A DNA stretch of 64,000 bases, taken from Ariolimax columbianus (lineage: Eukaryota; Mollusca; Gastropoda; Stylommatophora; Arionidae). The translations under genes and the position numbers were made by a program. The DNA is taken from the NCBI GenBank assembly GCA_036924085.1, contig JAVGWX010000019.1:8946361-9010360 (forward strand). The letters run 5' to 3'. Positions 1 through 12,100 of the stretch are shown here, one piece after another (the stretch's first letter is position 1; every line of letters begins with the position of its first letter). The notes below the pieces were generated by a model, which was given only the letters and a program-made list of their open reading frames with translations, did no database searches and was not told the DNA's origin.

Positions 1-589
1 GGACCGCTGGGAGATGTGTGGAGTCCCAATGGAGAGTACTTTGAAAAGGATTAGGGTTTCAAACTTCCGGGTGAGTAAAAGATTTTCTGGCCCTGAGGTC
101 GGATACTTTTTGAACACACCTCGTATGGGAAGCTCTCTGCCATCTCCGATGCTGTCTTTCTCAATTTCATAGGAAACATGTTGTTGGCCATATTTAATTC
201 TACAGTTTACGGGTAGTTTCTGTCCAGGGGGTATATCATCTTCTGTATTTTAAACTGGCTGAGAAATACGAGAGCTATGTGGTCTGAAAAGTTAAAAATC
301 CTCTAGATTTTTAAACAGCGTCCACTGGATTTAATGTTCCAACTGAAACTCTCTGCCTCCTCCAATGCTGTATCTCTCAATTTCATAACAAAGCGGTGAT
401 GCAGCCTAGAAAACCATTTTAATGTCTGCTCTAAAAGTATGCACATTGCTGCTAACTAATACGCTTTGCCTGTAACCTGCTTGTTAGTCTCTCAACTTGC
501 TATCCACAGCAAATTTATTTAGAATTTCAAGTATATCTCTGTTTTATACTTTACCAGGTACTTTTCGAGAACTTTATTCTTCTGTTTTT

Positions 590-596
<7 letters not shown>
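1..596. other. No gene recognised; short imperfect duplication
   Basis: No coding region or known repeat is recognised. Positions 129-171 and 345-388 are imperfect direct copies of about 43 bp; both read through 'ctctgcc', 'gctgt' and 'ctcaatttcat'. This may be a decayed tandem duplication or two copies of an unknown repeat. Confidence 0.5.
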
Positions 597-628
<32 letters not shown>

Positions 629-680
629 GTGTGTGTGTGTGAGTGTATATATATATATATATATATGTGTGTGCATATAC
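593..680. repeat. (TA)n/(TG)n compound microsatellite
   Basis: Alternating TA runs and TG runs are read directly. Small ORFs over this stretch are artefacts of the dinucleotide repeat. Confidence 0.95.
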
Positions 681-1097
681 ATGTCTAAAGACACAATAAC
701 TTGCGATTGGAATGACATTGCGCTGAAATTGTCATTGAACATTGTATGACCAAGTTGTAGATCAGTTGTTATGTACCTTCTCTTTGCGAGTTATGGACAT
801 ATTATTACATTTATTGTGTACCTGTAAATTGGAAAAACGGTGACCTATTTTACTTGGACAAATTGCGGACGTGTGAAAAACTATGTGACCTTTAAAAACT
901 GGCAACTGTGTTTTGTTATACTGTTACACCGGTATACTAGCTTGATGGACAGCGGATATTTTGATGTATAACTGCTGAAAATGTAGGTAGAGGATCGAAT
1001 GCACTGTCGTACGACATTTATTTTACAGATACCATTAACTGACACCATGACCGTATATATTTTTCTTGTATTAAAAATGTATGGTTTCATTTGTATT

Positions 1098-1259
1098 CTT
1101 CCTCTTCTGTGTTCGTTCTCAATCTCCAGTTACCAAGCCCTGAACAGGGCTTTGCAAATAGCAGGATATAGTCCAGAGAACGGATTGCGTTATGTCGCTA
1201 GTTTACAGTTTGACTGCGATTTTTGCACAATTCTGTCTAACACATCCGTCTTCGGCATA
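1098..1259 (-). mobile_element. SINE-V copy, 5'-truncated (3' half only)
   Basis: This matches the 3' half of the 359-bp element at 39699-40057: the same 'ctcaatctcc', 'agtccaga' and 'cggattgcgtt' blocks in the same order. On the minus strand it ends in a GAA-rich tail. A perfect 12-bp duplication, ttcatttgtatt, flanks it at 1086-1097 and 1260-1271, as expected of target-primed insertion. The small ORF here is not a gene. Confidence 0.8.
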
Positions 1260-1271
1260 TTCATTTGTATT

Positions 1272-1724
1272 AAATTCCGAATTGTGTGTGTTAAAATGTT
1301 ATTATTTCCCATGTCAAGTTGGGTATTAAAGCTTGAAAAAAAGAGACGGGTAAGTTAAGGGACGAAGAGATTGTTGATTAGAAGGTGACGCCGATAGATG
1401 GACAGGTTAAGGTGAATGGAACGAGAGAATTGTGGACTGAGGGTAGGGAAGAGATTTTTTTAGTGCAGGGGACGAAATGAGTAGTTTGGTGGGGGTGAAG
1501 GAAGAGATTTGCGACGTGTTGGAAAGAGATCTGCGGAAAGGAAGAAATGCGCAGAGGGATAGGTGCGGTAATGCACGACAATATGGCATGATAGAGAGCA
1601 GGAAGGCAGTGCAGTAGGTATATGACGAATGGGCAGCTTTTAAGCAAATAACTATTGTCATAATTATTCGAGGCAGCACCTGATAATATACTAGCGAATC
1701 ATGAGCATTAAAATTGAATGTATG

Positions 1725-1728
<4 letters not shown>
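1272..1728. other. No gene recognised
   Basis: Purine-rich sequence. ORFs on the minus strand run into the adjacent microsatellite and show no protein family features. Confidence 0.5.
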
Positions 1729-1795
<67 letters not shown>

Positions 1796-1838
1796 TCGTA
1801 CATATATAATATATATACATATATATTTATATATATAA

Positions 1839-1872
<34 letters not shown>

Positions 1873-1965
1873 CTCGTATATGTGTGTGTGTACATGTATG
1901 TATGTATGTATGTATATATGTATGTGCGTATGTATGTTTGTATGTGTGTATGTATCACCCATGAC
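1728..1965. repeat. (TA)n / (TATG)n microsatellite block
   Basis: Long TA runs are followed by GTATG-type tetranucleotides, read directly. Confidence 0.95.
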
Positions 1966-2388
1966 GTTATGGGAACATAAAAACATACACACGTGGTCTT
2001 ACCAGGTATTCAGGTGCATCCGAGTAGAAATAACTGCCATCCTCCTGTAAATATTGAATGACGATCATCGTTATTATCGATCAAAGTAATCGAACACGGA
2101 TGAATATTGACTGCGTAATTCTATCTGCTACAATTATAGGTACCTAAAGTTTCCATTTGTCTGGGTGCCCCCTCATATTGTTTTCTATAAGCTTCCTGTA
2201 AGGCCTAGAGCCCCGCAACAGTCGGCTCGCTACATCAAGACTGTATCAAATCTCTGTGCGGTCATAAAGTGATGGTTTCTGTGGGAATTAGTTGTACATG
2301 TCCCACGCACAACCCTCTTTAGTTACTCTTTATCACATGCATAACATGCTGCAATCAATACATTCATTTGATCTGAGCATCAGCCATA

Positions 2389-3190
2389 GGGAAGGTTCCA
2401 TCAGTTGGACCTCGCTCATGTAATCAGTCGTGGGAAGGTTAGATCAGTTGGACCTAACTCATGTAATCAGTCGTGGGAATGTTCCATCAGTTGGACCTAA
2501 CTCATGTAATCATTCGTGGGAAGGTTCCATCAGTTGGACCTCGCCCATGTGATCAGTCGTGGGAAAGTTCCATCAGTTGGACCTCGATCAATTAATCAGT
2601 CGTGAAAAGGTTCCATCAGTTGGACCTCGCTCATGTAATCAGTCGTGGGAAAGTTCCATCAGTTGGATCTCGCTCATGTAATCAGTCGTGGGAAGGTTCC
2701 ATCAGTTGGACCTAACGCATGTGATCAGTTGTGGGAAGGTTCCATCATTTGGACCTAACTCATGTAATCAGTCGTGGGAAGGTTCCATCAGTTGTACCTA
2801 ACTCATGTGATCATTCGTGGGAAGGTTCCATCAGTTGGACCTATCTCATGTAATCTGTCGTGGGAAAGTTAGATCAGTTGGACCTAACTCATGTAATCAG
2901 TCGTGGGAATGTTCCATCAGTTGGACCTAACTCATGTAATCAGTCGTGGGAATGTTCCATCAGTTGGACCTAACTCATGTAATCATTCGTGGGAAGGTTC
3001 CATCAGTTGGACTTCGCTCATGTGATCAGTCGTGGGAAAGTTCCGTCAGTTGGACCTCGATCAAGTAATCAGTCGTGGAAAGGTTCCATCAGTTAGACCT
3101 CGCTCATGTAATCAGTCGTGGAAAGGTTCCATCAGTTGGACCTCGCTCATGTAATCAGTCGTGGGAAGGTTCTATCAGTTGGACCTCTTG
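2389..3190. repeat. 43-bp minisatellite, about 18 copies
   Basis: Repeated unit of about 43 bp containing 'ttccatcagttggacct', 'catgtaatcagtcgt' and 'gggaa'. Units differ by scattered substitutions (taactc/cgctc, aggtt/aagtt/atgtt). No ORF spans it. The preceding 1966-2388 holds nothing recognised. Confidence 0.93.
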
Positions 3191-3309
3191 TTATCCGAGA
3201 GCTATCTACCTGTTTGCTAATTTCATCTGGAGAGACTGATGAATTTCTGACAAAAAAGATGATTCTGGGAAAGATAAATGACAATGGCTAAGGTAGATTA
3301 ACCCGGGAA

Positions 3310-3515
3310 ATAAAGACGTTTAAGGAAGAAGATAACTTATCTGGAGAAATAAAGACGTTTAATGGAGAAGATAAATTATCTGGAGAAATAAAGACGTTTA
3401 ATGGAGAAGATAAATTATCTGGAGAAATAAAGACGTTTAATGGAGAAGATAAATTATCTGGAGAAATAAAGACGTTTAATGGAGAAGATAAATTATCTGG
3501 AGAAATAAAGACGTT
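3310..3515. repeat. 39-bp minisatellite, about 5 copies
   Basis: Near-identical 39-bp units with 'ataaagacgtttaatgg' and 'gataaattatctggaga'. It lies directly between the 43-bp array and the GATA-rich array. Confidence 0.92.
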
Positions 3516-3524
3516 CCTCTAAGG

Positions 3525-5235
3525 AAGATAGATGACACTTGAGAAAGATAGATGATCCTGCAACAGATAGACGACAGTAGTAAAGATATAAATCCCAAAG
3601 AAAGACGAGTGGCACTGGGAAAAATAGTTGAATTTGGAAAAGATATATGACAACGAGAAAGACAAATAACACTGGGCAAGATAGAAGAGGCAGAGACAGG
3701 TGAATGGCACAGCAAATGTTGGACGACGCTATGAAAAATAGCGACAATAGGAAAGATGGATGGCACTGGGAAAGAAAGAAGTCTCTGGGGAAAATGGGAA
3801 GCAGTAGGGAAGATAGATGACACTTTGAAACATAAAGAACACTAGGAAAAAAGTGACAAAGGAAACGACAGATACCACTGGGAAAGATAGATGACACTGG
3901 GAAAGATAGATGACACTAAGAAAGATAGATGACAACAGAAATGATGGTTGTACCTGCGAAAGATAAATGACAAGGAGAAAGGTAGATGATAAAGAGAAAG
4001 ATAGATGACAGAGAGAAAGATAGATGACAAGGAGAAAGGTAGATGACGAAGAGAAAGATGACAAAAAGAAAGATAGATGACAAGGAGAAAGGTAGATGAC
4101 AAAGAGAAAGATAGATGACAGAGAGAAAGATAGATGACCAGGAGAAAGGTAGATGACGAAGAGAAAGATGACAAAGAGAAAGATAGATGACAAGGAGAAA
4201 GATAGATGACAATGGGAAAGATAGATGACAATTGGAAAGATAGATGACAAAGAGAATGATAGATGACAAAGAGAACGATAGATGTCACTGGGAAAGATAG
4301 ATGACAAGGAGAAAGATAGATGTCACTGGGAAAGATAGATGACAAGGAGAAAGATAGATGTCACTGAGAAACATAGATGACAGGGAGAAAGATAGAGAAC
4401 AAGGAGAAAGATAGATGTCACTGGGAAAGATAGATGAAAAGGAGAAAGATAGATGTCACTGGGAAAGATAGATGACAAGGAGAAAGATAGATGTCACTGA
4501 GAAACATAGATGACAGGGAGAAAGATAGAGAACAAGGAGAAAGATAGATGTCACTGGGAAAGATAGATGACAAGGAGAAAGATAGATGTCACTGGGAAAG
4601 ATAGATGACAGGAGAAAGATAGATGTCACTGAGAAACATAGATGACAGGGAGAAAGATAGAGAACAAGGAGAAAGATAGATGTCACTGGGAAAGATAGAT
4701 GACAAGGAGAAATATAGATGTCACTGAGAAACATAGATGACAGGGAGAAAGATAGAGAACAAGGAGAAAGATAGATGTCACTGGGAAAGATAGATGACAC
4801 TGGGAAAGATAGATGACAAAGAGAAAGATAGATGTCACTGGGAAAGATAGATTACAAGGAGAAAGAGAACAAGGAGAAAGATAGATGTCACTGGGAAAGA
4901 TAGATGACACTGGGAAAGATAGATGACAAAGAGAAAGATAGATGTCACTGGGAAAGATAGATTACAAGGAGAAAGAGAACAAGGAGAAAGATAGATGTCA
5001 CTGGGAAAGATAGACGACAAGGAAAAAGATAGCTGTCAAAGAGAAAGATAGATGGCACTGGGAAACAAAGATGGCACTGGGAAAGATAGATGGCACTTAG
5101 AAAGATATAAGATACTCGGAAGAATAGATGACATTATGTCAGGCAGATATCAATGGGGATAACAGATGAGAACGGGTATTATAGATTTTACTGGGAGGGA
5201 TAGATAATACTGGGAAAGACTAGTCCATGGCTGGA
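3525..5235. repeat. GATA-rich irregular minisatellite
   Basis: About 1.7 kb of short units built on 'gaaagatagatgacaa' and 'gaaagatagatgtcactgg', with local higher-order blocks of about 75-110 bp repeated around 4300-5000. Several frames stay open on the minus strand and would give Ser/Leu/Ile/Phe-rich repetitive peptides. These are frame-neutral repeat artefacts. Confidence 0.9.
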
Positions 5236-6040
5236 TAGCTTGGCCCTCAACTAGCACTATCAAAGTTCCCAAAATGTTTCCAGAAAAGATGCCCCCAGCG
5301 ATGTGATGCATCACTATACCAATACAAAAAGAAGCTGGAATAATATTAGGATGGTCTAATGAACTAAACAACTGGCACAGGACGAGCTTCCAACAAGTCG
5401 AGAAGCTTATTGCTCAGGAATGGAAAACATCTGATCTCGCGTTCAGTGTGTCAGACCAGAGAATCGACAATGTCAGTGAAGAGCCACTGAAAAACTTTGC
5501 AGGCGTGTGTGATGTCTCCCTAACAGGCGCAAGACAGCACACACAAATAAGTAAGGTGGCTGAGAGAAAACTACAGATCACAGATCGGAGTAGATTTACA
5601 GGGAAGTTCAAGATATAGTATCTTGATTTCATGTGTATCCCCAAACTGACTATGGTATGATATGTGACAATTTCTTTCCAGAAAATGATCTCCATTACAG
5701 TAGCTCTGAACACACATATGAATTTCCAACAAGACTACCCGCTACACACACGGACATCTTCAAGTGGTTAGTAATGTCCTGATACCATCTTCTTCTGGAA
5801 CGATCTCTTCCCATTTCCTAAGCTGTGTGTCTTCCACTAAATGCCTCTACAAGGCGTTGTTGTCTTATCATATGACCGAAATAACAGAACGTCTTCCGTG
5901 TCATGTTAATGAAAAGCCAGTTTTATTCTGTACCTAGTTATTCCTATCTTATATATGAGATAAGCATAAGTACAGAAAGGACCATTAAGGGAAAGATTAA
6001 CATGATTACAAGAAAATAAAGCATTCGAAAAACCAAAGGT
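5236..6040. other. No gene recognised
   Basis: Unique-looking sequence. Short ORFs only, none with a recognisable domain. Confidence 0.45.
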
Positions 6041-6049
6041 ACTAAAATC

Positions 6050-7060
6050 AATGCCCTAGAAATATACAATAATGCCCACAATGAGATTAACATGATTATT
6101 GGGAAGAACATGAGAAAGTGAATTGATGAGTTGGCAATTGTTACAGAAGGTGAGGCTGCAGAATAAAATATGGAACACCTGTACCATATCAAAGGGAAAC
6201 GAATAAGTAAATATAGGACAAATAGATGACTTCATTCAAGACTAACAAGGTCATATACTAACCAACGTAAATTAACGTGTAGAGAAATCGACTAGGCATT
6301 TTATACAGTTCGTAAATAGGCCAGCGCTACATGAAATATCATATATACTAATAGTGGAGGTACCCTACTGGTAGACTGCAAAAAAACCTGACAAGGAAGA
6401 AGTAAGAACAGCCATAGCACAACTGAAAGATGGTTAAGCTACTGGTCCAGATGATTTTCCGGCAGAATCAACTAAGACAGATGGGAATACTTCCATCGAA
6501 CTATTTTATTCTACTTGGGAAGATCTTGGAAATCAAAGAAATGTGAACTGACTGGAGAGAAAGATGCGTAATAGCATAGCCAAGGAAGAGGAATTTACAG
6601 CTGTGTACTAATTATAAAGGGGTAATATGAGGATTACGCTAGCCTTCTAAACCATATGAACAATCTAGGCATCGCCTGGGAAAGATATGATAAGAAGATA
6701 AACATATAGAAGACACAAAATATGAGGATTAGCAAAACACCAGATCCACTAAACCTAGGTATAAACAAAAATGAGTCCAAAAACTTGGATATCCGGGAAG
6801 TTCTTTTACAGAAGATGGGAGGCTTGATATAAATTTAAACTGGAAAGTTTCTACTGTGACTCGAGAACTGTCACCACTACTTAAAAACTTGAAACACCAG
6901 CTTACCAAAAAGCAGCATCTGATAAAGATTATATTGATTCCACCTATCTGCTACCAGTGCCAAACTTGGTCGTTATCCAAGGCAACCGAGAGGAGAATTA
7001 CATCACATGACATGAAATGTCTTAGAATAGGCATTTGTATCACAAAGAGATATGAACAAT
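6050..7060 (+). pseudogene. Decayed RTE-like LINE (linker, RT fragments)
   Basis: Translating the plus strand in shifting frames gives the order expected of an RTE-type ORF. Near 6110 there is a linker with 'RK.IDELA'. Near 6395-6470 a 'EEVRTAIAQLKDG' stretch continues after a stop as 'ATGPDDFPAES', the entry motif of the RT domain. At 6856-7050 the end of the RT appears as 'KHQLTKKQH', 'CYQCQTWSLSKATERR' and 'MKCLR'. Many stops and frameshifts, and the loss of the catalytic YADD block, show an old fragment. It was a reverse transcriptase when intact. No target-site duplication was identified. Confidence 0.7.
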
Positions 7061-7450
7061 TACCGGCGAGACTGGTGGGTCGACAAACTCATCCCTCTGC
7101 GGTTCAGGGTCAACATCCTGTAAGTGTGTAAGAAGTTTGTAAATATGGCACCAATATGTGCTGAGTGAATGTGGTTTTGTTTTGATGTGTTGTACACATT
7201 TCAGTTTATCAAACATTTCTTGTTTTTACTTTGTCTTCTAATTATGTTCCTGTTTATATCACATTCACATTATCCTCGGTGTCAATTCGGCAGGTCAGCC
7301 GCCTGTGAGGAAGCCAACATTGTGCATCATTTGTTGTGATTTTCGAAAATTTTATGTTGATAGATCTCACCTTTGCTGAGTTTTAAAGCATGAAGCACAG
7401 ACAAAAACGCATGTATTTTCTGTCTTCTATGTTTGCTTGCAGACAAAGAC

Positions 7451-7451
<1 letters not shown>

Positions 7452-7512
<61 letters not shown>
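7452..7512. repeat. (GA)n microsatellite
   Basis: About 30 uninterrupted GA dinucleotides. The Arg-Glu and Ser-Leu ORFs here are artefacts. Confidence 0.97.
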
Positions 7513-7513
<1 letters not shown>

Positions 7514-7767
7514 TATAACATTCACCAAGGCTCAGCGAAAGTCTGTTGCTCGAAAATGCAAACCGCAGGACGATTCCAGAGCCGGCTGTTCAAACGTGTC
7601 CCCGATTGTGGCAGTGGATGCCGTTCCAGGATTGGTCATTACAACTATGAAAGAGCATATTTCACAGCCATAATCTGATGTCGCCATCTTCGCTTGCGAT
7701 GGGCAACTGTTAAATTTTTATTATTATTATTTTTGATATTATTAATATATTAAAATAATATAGGTAT

Positions 7768-7845
<78 letters not shown>
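7768..7845. repeat. (TA)n microsatellite
   Basis: Uninterrupted TA dinucleotides, read directly. Confidence 0.97.
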
Positions 7846-7848
<3 letters not shown>

Positions 7849-7939
7849 ATGTGTGTGTGTATCTGCTTGTGACTTTGGGTGTGTACGAGAAATAATAGAA
7901 AATAACTGCATTTAAAATACAAGATGTTCTTTGCGAATG

Positions 7940-8265
7940 CCCACAATGAGTCGGTTACTCTTTTGTGTGCCCTGAAAAGGGCGTTAAGTGGCAGGATGTC
8001 GTAGATTTGCTCACATCCCTAGCGTGTTGTTGAAGGTGGACCGGGGTCCTCCATGGAGTTGTGCTATGATTGGCTTCATCTGCGTGTCGCTCACTTTTAC
8101 GGGTATCACGTCGAACCTCACCTTGTTAGCCAGGATATTGCCCTCGACAACAGCCCGTTTCCAGGATGACCAACAAGGAGTTAAGGTGAGGGTCTTGGTC
8201 AGTTTATTTCTGCTGATCCTGGCTAACATTGTCTGATCAGTGTGTTTTTCCTGACCAGAAGTTAG
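7940..8265 (+). repeat. Dispersed repeat family B, copy 1
   Basis: This aligns over about 320 bp with 21541-21875 and, reversed, with 41390-41672. Shared blocks include 'cacaatgagt', 'ttaagtggc', 'acagcccgtttccagg' and 'tctgatcagt'. No promoter boxes, terminal repeats or RT homology were seen, so its class is unknown. Confidence 0.75.
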
Positions 8266-8695
8266 CCTCATCGTCCCAAAGTACAAGATATACGATATGA
8301 TTATAACCAAAACAACTGAAATACTGTCAATAAGAATAAATACTGTGTAGTCCATGACCAATGATTTGACTGATCAATTAGCTCAATGGAACATTACATT
8401 TTGTCATTTCACATGTCTTCGTATTCCGAGCCGACAGGAACAAGCGACCATTGCATGCTACAACTGTGTGTTCTTATTCTGGTCGATGTTAGACTCTGAT
8501 ACTTTCATGTTTCAATGTATTTGATAGTTTAAATTATTTTGTCTAGAAATGTATGCCAACTGTTTCAGGAAAACCAAAACAAATCCCTATACTTTACAAT
8601 AACCTATTAGTATGTACGGTTTTTATTATTATAAATAGTTCGAAGTCACGTGGTGCCGTTGAAGTGTGTGCTAAAGTCGAGACGTGCCAATATTT

Positions 8696-8948
8696 ATTTT
8701 TATTTGTTTTGGCGTTCGCCTTATTTCTCTATTCCCCCAAGGCGGTGTGCGTTGCACTGTAGTTTTTATTTTGCGCCTGTCCGCCCAATGCACCCGACTT
8801 CAGCAAGCATTTTATGTAAGGGTCTGCTTCCTCCTGCATTTTCTAAGCGTTTGCTTCCCCGGGGTAACGGCCGGTGCTGAGATGGGGATCGAATCCAGCA
8901 CCTTCGGATTGTGAGCTGTGTCACTTATGCACTAGCCCACGCCGTCCC
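8696..8948 (-). mobile_element. tRNA-derived SINE-A, copy 1
   Basis: On the minus strand it begins 'gggacggcgtgg', carries a tRNA-like A box and a B box resembling GGTTCGAATCC, contains 'gaagtcgg.tgc.ctg' in its body and ends in an A-rich tail. The flanking ccaatattt occurs at 8687-8695 and 8947-8955 (the latter overlapping the element head), consistent with a target-site duplication. It is about 250 bp, a normal tRNA-SINE length, and would need LINE machinery to move. Confidence 0.88.
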
Positions 8949-8959
8949 AATATTTTAAC

Positions 8960-9530
8960 TCGAACGTTTTGTAATCTTTCACGAAATGTGCAGTTAATAC
9001 TGAACGTCGACATGTTGAAGACATTAACGATGAATGAATTATGAACTGGACAAATGTAAAAAAAATGTCTTACCTTATTAGTCTCAGCAGCTAGAAAAGG
9101 TGATGGCATGGTGGAAGGTGAAATGGGAGATACAAAACATAAAGAGTTAAATGTTGTTTTACGTATAATCATATCTAAACCTCACAACTAGAGAAAGGGT
9201 TTGACCAGTTCAACAAATAAATATAGGGGTATGGGATGTTATATATGTCTGAGCGATAACTTCAACAAATGATGTTCGAAAAATAACCAAGGCAAACACT
9301 GGAATTTTGTCTGAAATCAAATGTAAGAGATATCTGATCGTTGAAGTTCCCTACCTCGTTGTCTTGTCTTTCTTAAATGTGGATCATTTACACATTTACA
9401 GTTAGGTAATAATTGCACATGTTAGGTGCCAGCTGTGTCCTTAAAATCGGTTACTGGAAGGTTAGAACTATGTACCAGACATGGAAAACGACAAAGGTTA
9501 ATAATAAAATGGACAGATATGGGCTAGAAA
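8960..9530. other. No gene recognised
   Basis: AT-rich sequence with only short ORFs. Confidence 0.5.
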
Positions 9531-10856
9531 TAATAGATCTAAGTGAATGTAAGTGTAAACGTGCAGGCAAGACCTACCTCTCATGGTCATGAACTGAACA
9601 TTCTAGGTCTAAATGAATGTAGGTGTAAACGTGCAGGCAAGACATAACTTCCAGGAACTGAACATTCTAGGTATAAGAGAATGCTGGTGGGCAGGCGCAG
9701 ACAAGACATAACATCCACCAACTAAACATTCTAGGTCTAAGAAAATGCAGGAAGGCAGGCGCAGACAAGACATAACTTCCCCGAACTAAGCATTCTAGGT
9801 CTAAGACATTGCAGGTGGACAGGCGCAGACAAGACATAACCTCCAGGAACTGAACATTCTAGGTCTAACAGAATGCAGGTGGGCAGGCGCAGACAAGACA
9901 TAACCTCCAGGAACTGAACATTCTAGGTCTAACAGAATGCAGGTGGGCAGGCGCAGACAAGACATAACCTCCAGGAACTGAACATTCTAGGTCTAACAGA
10001 ATGCAGGTGGGCAGGCGCAGACAAGACATAACCTCCAGGAACTGAACATTCTAGGTCTAACAGAATGCAGGTGGGCAGGCGCAGACAAGACATAACCTCC
10101 AGGAACTGAACATTCTAGGTCTAACAGAATGCAGGTGGGCAGGCGCAGACAAGACATAACCTCCAGGAACTGAACATTCTAGGTCTAACAGAATGCTGGT
10201 GGGCAGGCGCAGACAAGACATAACCTCCAGGAACTGAACATTCTAGGTCTAACAGAATGCAGGTGGGCAGGAGCAGACAAGACATAACCTCCAGGAACTG
10301 AACATTCTAGGTCTAACAGAATGCAGGTGGGCAGGCGCAGACAAGACATAACCTCCAGGAACTGAACATTCTAGGTCTAACAGAATGCAGGTGGGCAGGC
10401 GCAGACAAGACATAACCTCCAGGAACTGAACATTCTAGGTCTAACAGAATGCAGGTGGGCAGGCGCAGACAAGACATAACCTCCAGGAACTGAACATTCT
10501 AGGTCTAACAGAATGCAGGTGGGCAGGCGCAGACAAGACATAACCTCCAGGAACTGAACATTCTAGGTCTAACAGAATGCAGGTGGGCAGGCGCAGACAA
10601 GACATAACCTCCAGGAACTGAACATTCTAGGTCTAACAGAATGCAGGTGGGCAGGCGCAGACAAGACATAACCTCCAGGAACTGAACATTCTAGGTCTAA
10701 CAGAATGCAGGTGGGCAGGCGCAGACAAGACATAACCTCCAGGAACTGAACATTCTAGGTCTAACAGAATGCAGGTGGGCAGGCGCAGACAAGACATAAC
10801 CTCCAGGAACTGAACATTCTAGGTCTAACAGAATGCAGGTGGGCAGGCGCAGACAT
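9530..10856. repeat. 64-bp minisatellite, about 20 copies
   Basis: The period of 64 bp is measured from 'gaacattct' at 9852 and 9916. Units from about 9850 onward are almost identical (one-base variants such as gcaggt/gctggt); units from 9530 to 9850 are diverged and variable in length. The unit contains 'gcagacaagacataac' and 'ctaggtctaacagaatgc'. It does not code. Confidence 0.95.
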
Positions 10857-10904
10857 ATCTCACACTTGAACAAAAGCACATCATGTACTGTGGCAGAGAC
10901 AACC

Positions 10905-10935
10905 CCCCCCCCCGCCCCCCGCCCCCCCCCCCCAA
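10905..10935. repeat. Poly(C)-rich tract
   Basis: Runs of C broken by single G or A. Homopolymer length is likely to be uncertain in the assembly. Confidence 0.9.
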
Positions 10936-11157
10936 CCACACAGGAGGGGGAGAGGGGAGTAGCTATTCTTAAGACACCCACAGTTGAAACGTCACTGATC
11001 AGTTGGATACCTATTAACGAAATGTTAATATTGGCTGGATCCCAAACGCAATTCTTCAAACTCACAGTCTGTCAATGTTTCACAACAACTAACAACGTTC
11101 AGGATATTTGCGGAGATTACTTTTATTATCTACATTTTAATACCGTTAGCTAAATTC

Positions 11158-11815
11158 AAAAGCATTCTTCTTTTTCTTTTGTCGTCTCACTTTCTACCTG
11201 GTTGTACCCAAGTGTCGTGGTATGTATGTCTTTCGCCTCTCTCGTGGCTCGAGTAACATTTTCCCCCATTATACGGCAGGTCTCTTTTACGCTGCCTATC
11301 CACCTTTTCCTCGGTCTACCTCTAGCCCTTCTTCCTGATATTCTCCTGTAGAAGGTTGTATGAACAATATGGTCTGGTTCCATTCTCATAATGTGGCCAA
11401 ACCAATTCATACTATGTTGCTCTTATGTGCTGCAGGGAATTGTTCAAACCTTCTCCCGAATACTCGTTATTCGTGATTCTGTCTCTTCCTGTGTTGTTAG
11501 TGACCTTTCGTATGTGCCACATTTTGCAGGCACCGCATGTCGCAGGTGGCTAACTTTCGTTCCTTTTCCTTATTCAATGCTTATGTCTGGAACTGGCGAC
11601 ACAAGATTAGGATGAAGATATTATTTATCATCTGCTTTTTTGCTTGGAAGGAAATCTTGGAGTGCCTTAGTAGTGGAGACTGCTGGTATGTGACAGCGTT
11701 TGCCCGCTGTACTCTCGTCTCTATCTCTTTGTCGAGTATGCCATTCTCAGTATAAACAGCTCCAAAATATCTCAATTCTTGTACCTGCTTTATTTGTGTT
11801 TTATTCCAAATTTGG
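11158..11815 (-). pseudogene. 3' end of a LINE reverse transcriptase
   Basis: Two minus-strand reading frames join into the end of a non-LTR RT ORF. At 11581-11810 there is 'VQELRYFGAVYTENGILD' followed by 'EIETRVQRANAV' and 'LLRHSKISFQAKKQ'. At 11156-11410 there is 'MNWFGHIMRME', then 'SGRRARGRPRKRWI', the usual C-terminal basic motif. A frameshift or gap near 11420-11580 separates them. The catalytic domain is absent, so it is 5'-truncated. It abuts SINE-C at 11816. Confidence 0.8.
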
Positions 11816-12100
11816 GGATTCCGTGGCGAAGTGGTTAAGCCGTCGGTTTCGGGATCATGTGGTGTGGGTTTGACTCCGGATCCCACCGTCTTTTTTCACT
11901 GGTGCTTGATACGGAGTCCCCTGCATCTCGTAGTCGCCCCCTAGTCTTCTTGTCCTCGACTTGCCACTGGGGTCGGGCGGCACGAGACGAGAGAGTGAGG
12001 ATAAAAAGTAGCGCAGTTAATCCTTATTAAAAATTGGTTTAGCAAAATTAATTATGCCATCATCGTCTTCGATGGACGGCGGCCTTTGCCTTTGCCATTC
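11816..12100 (+). mobile_element. tRNA-derived SINE-C, copy 1
   Basis: It aligns over its whole length with the copy at 15019-15300. It has a tRNA-like 5' part (A box in 'gtggcgaagtggttaag', degenerate B box in 'gggtttgactccggatcc'), a body with 'gatacggagtcccctgca' and 'agacgagagagtgagg', then 'catcgtcttcgatggac' and a (cctttg)n-type tail. An RNase H LINE is inserted exactly in this tail. Confidence 0.85.

Noticed and set aside
3476..5020. Long minus-strand ORFs rich in Ser, Leu, Ile and Phe (up to 192 residues)
   Set aside because: They follow the GATA-rich minisatellite and overlap in several frames; no signal of coding beyond the repeat.
7327..7678. Arg-Glu and Ser-Leu repeat ORFs
   Set aside because: They translate a (GA)n microsatellite.
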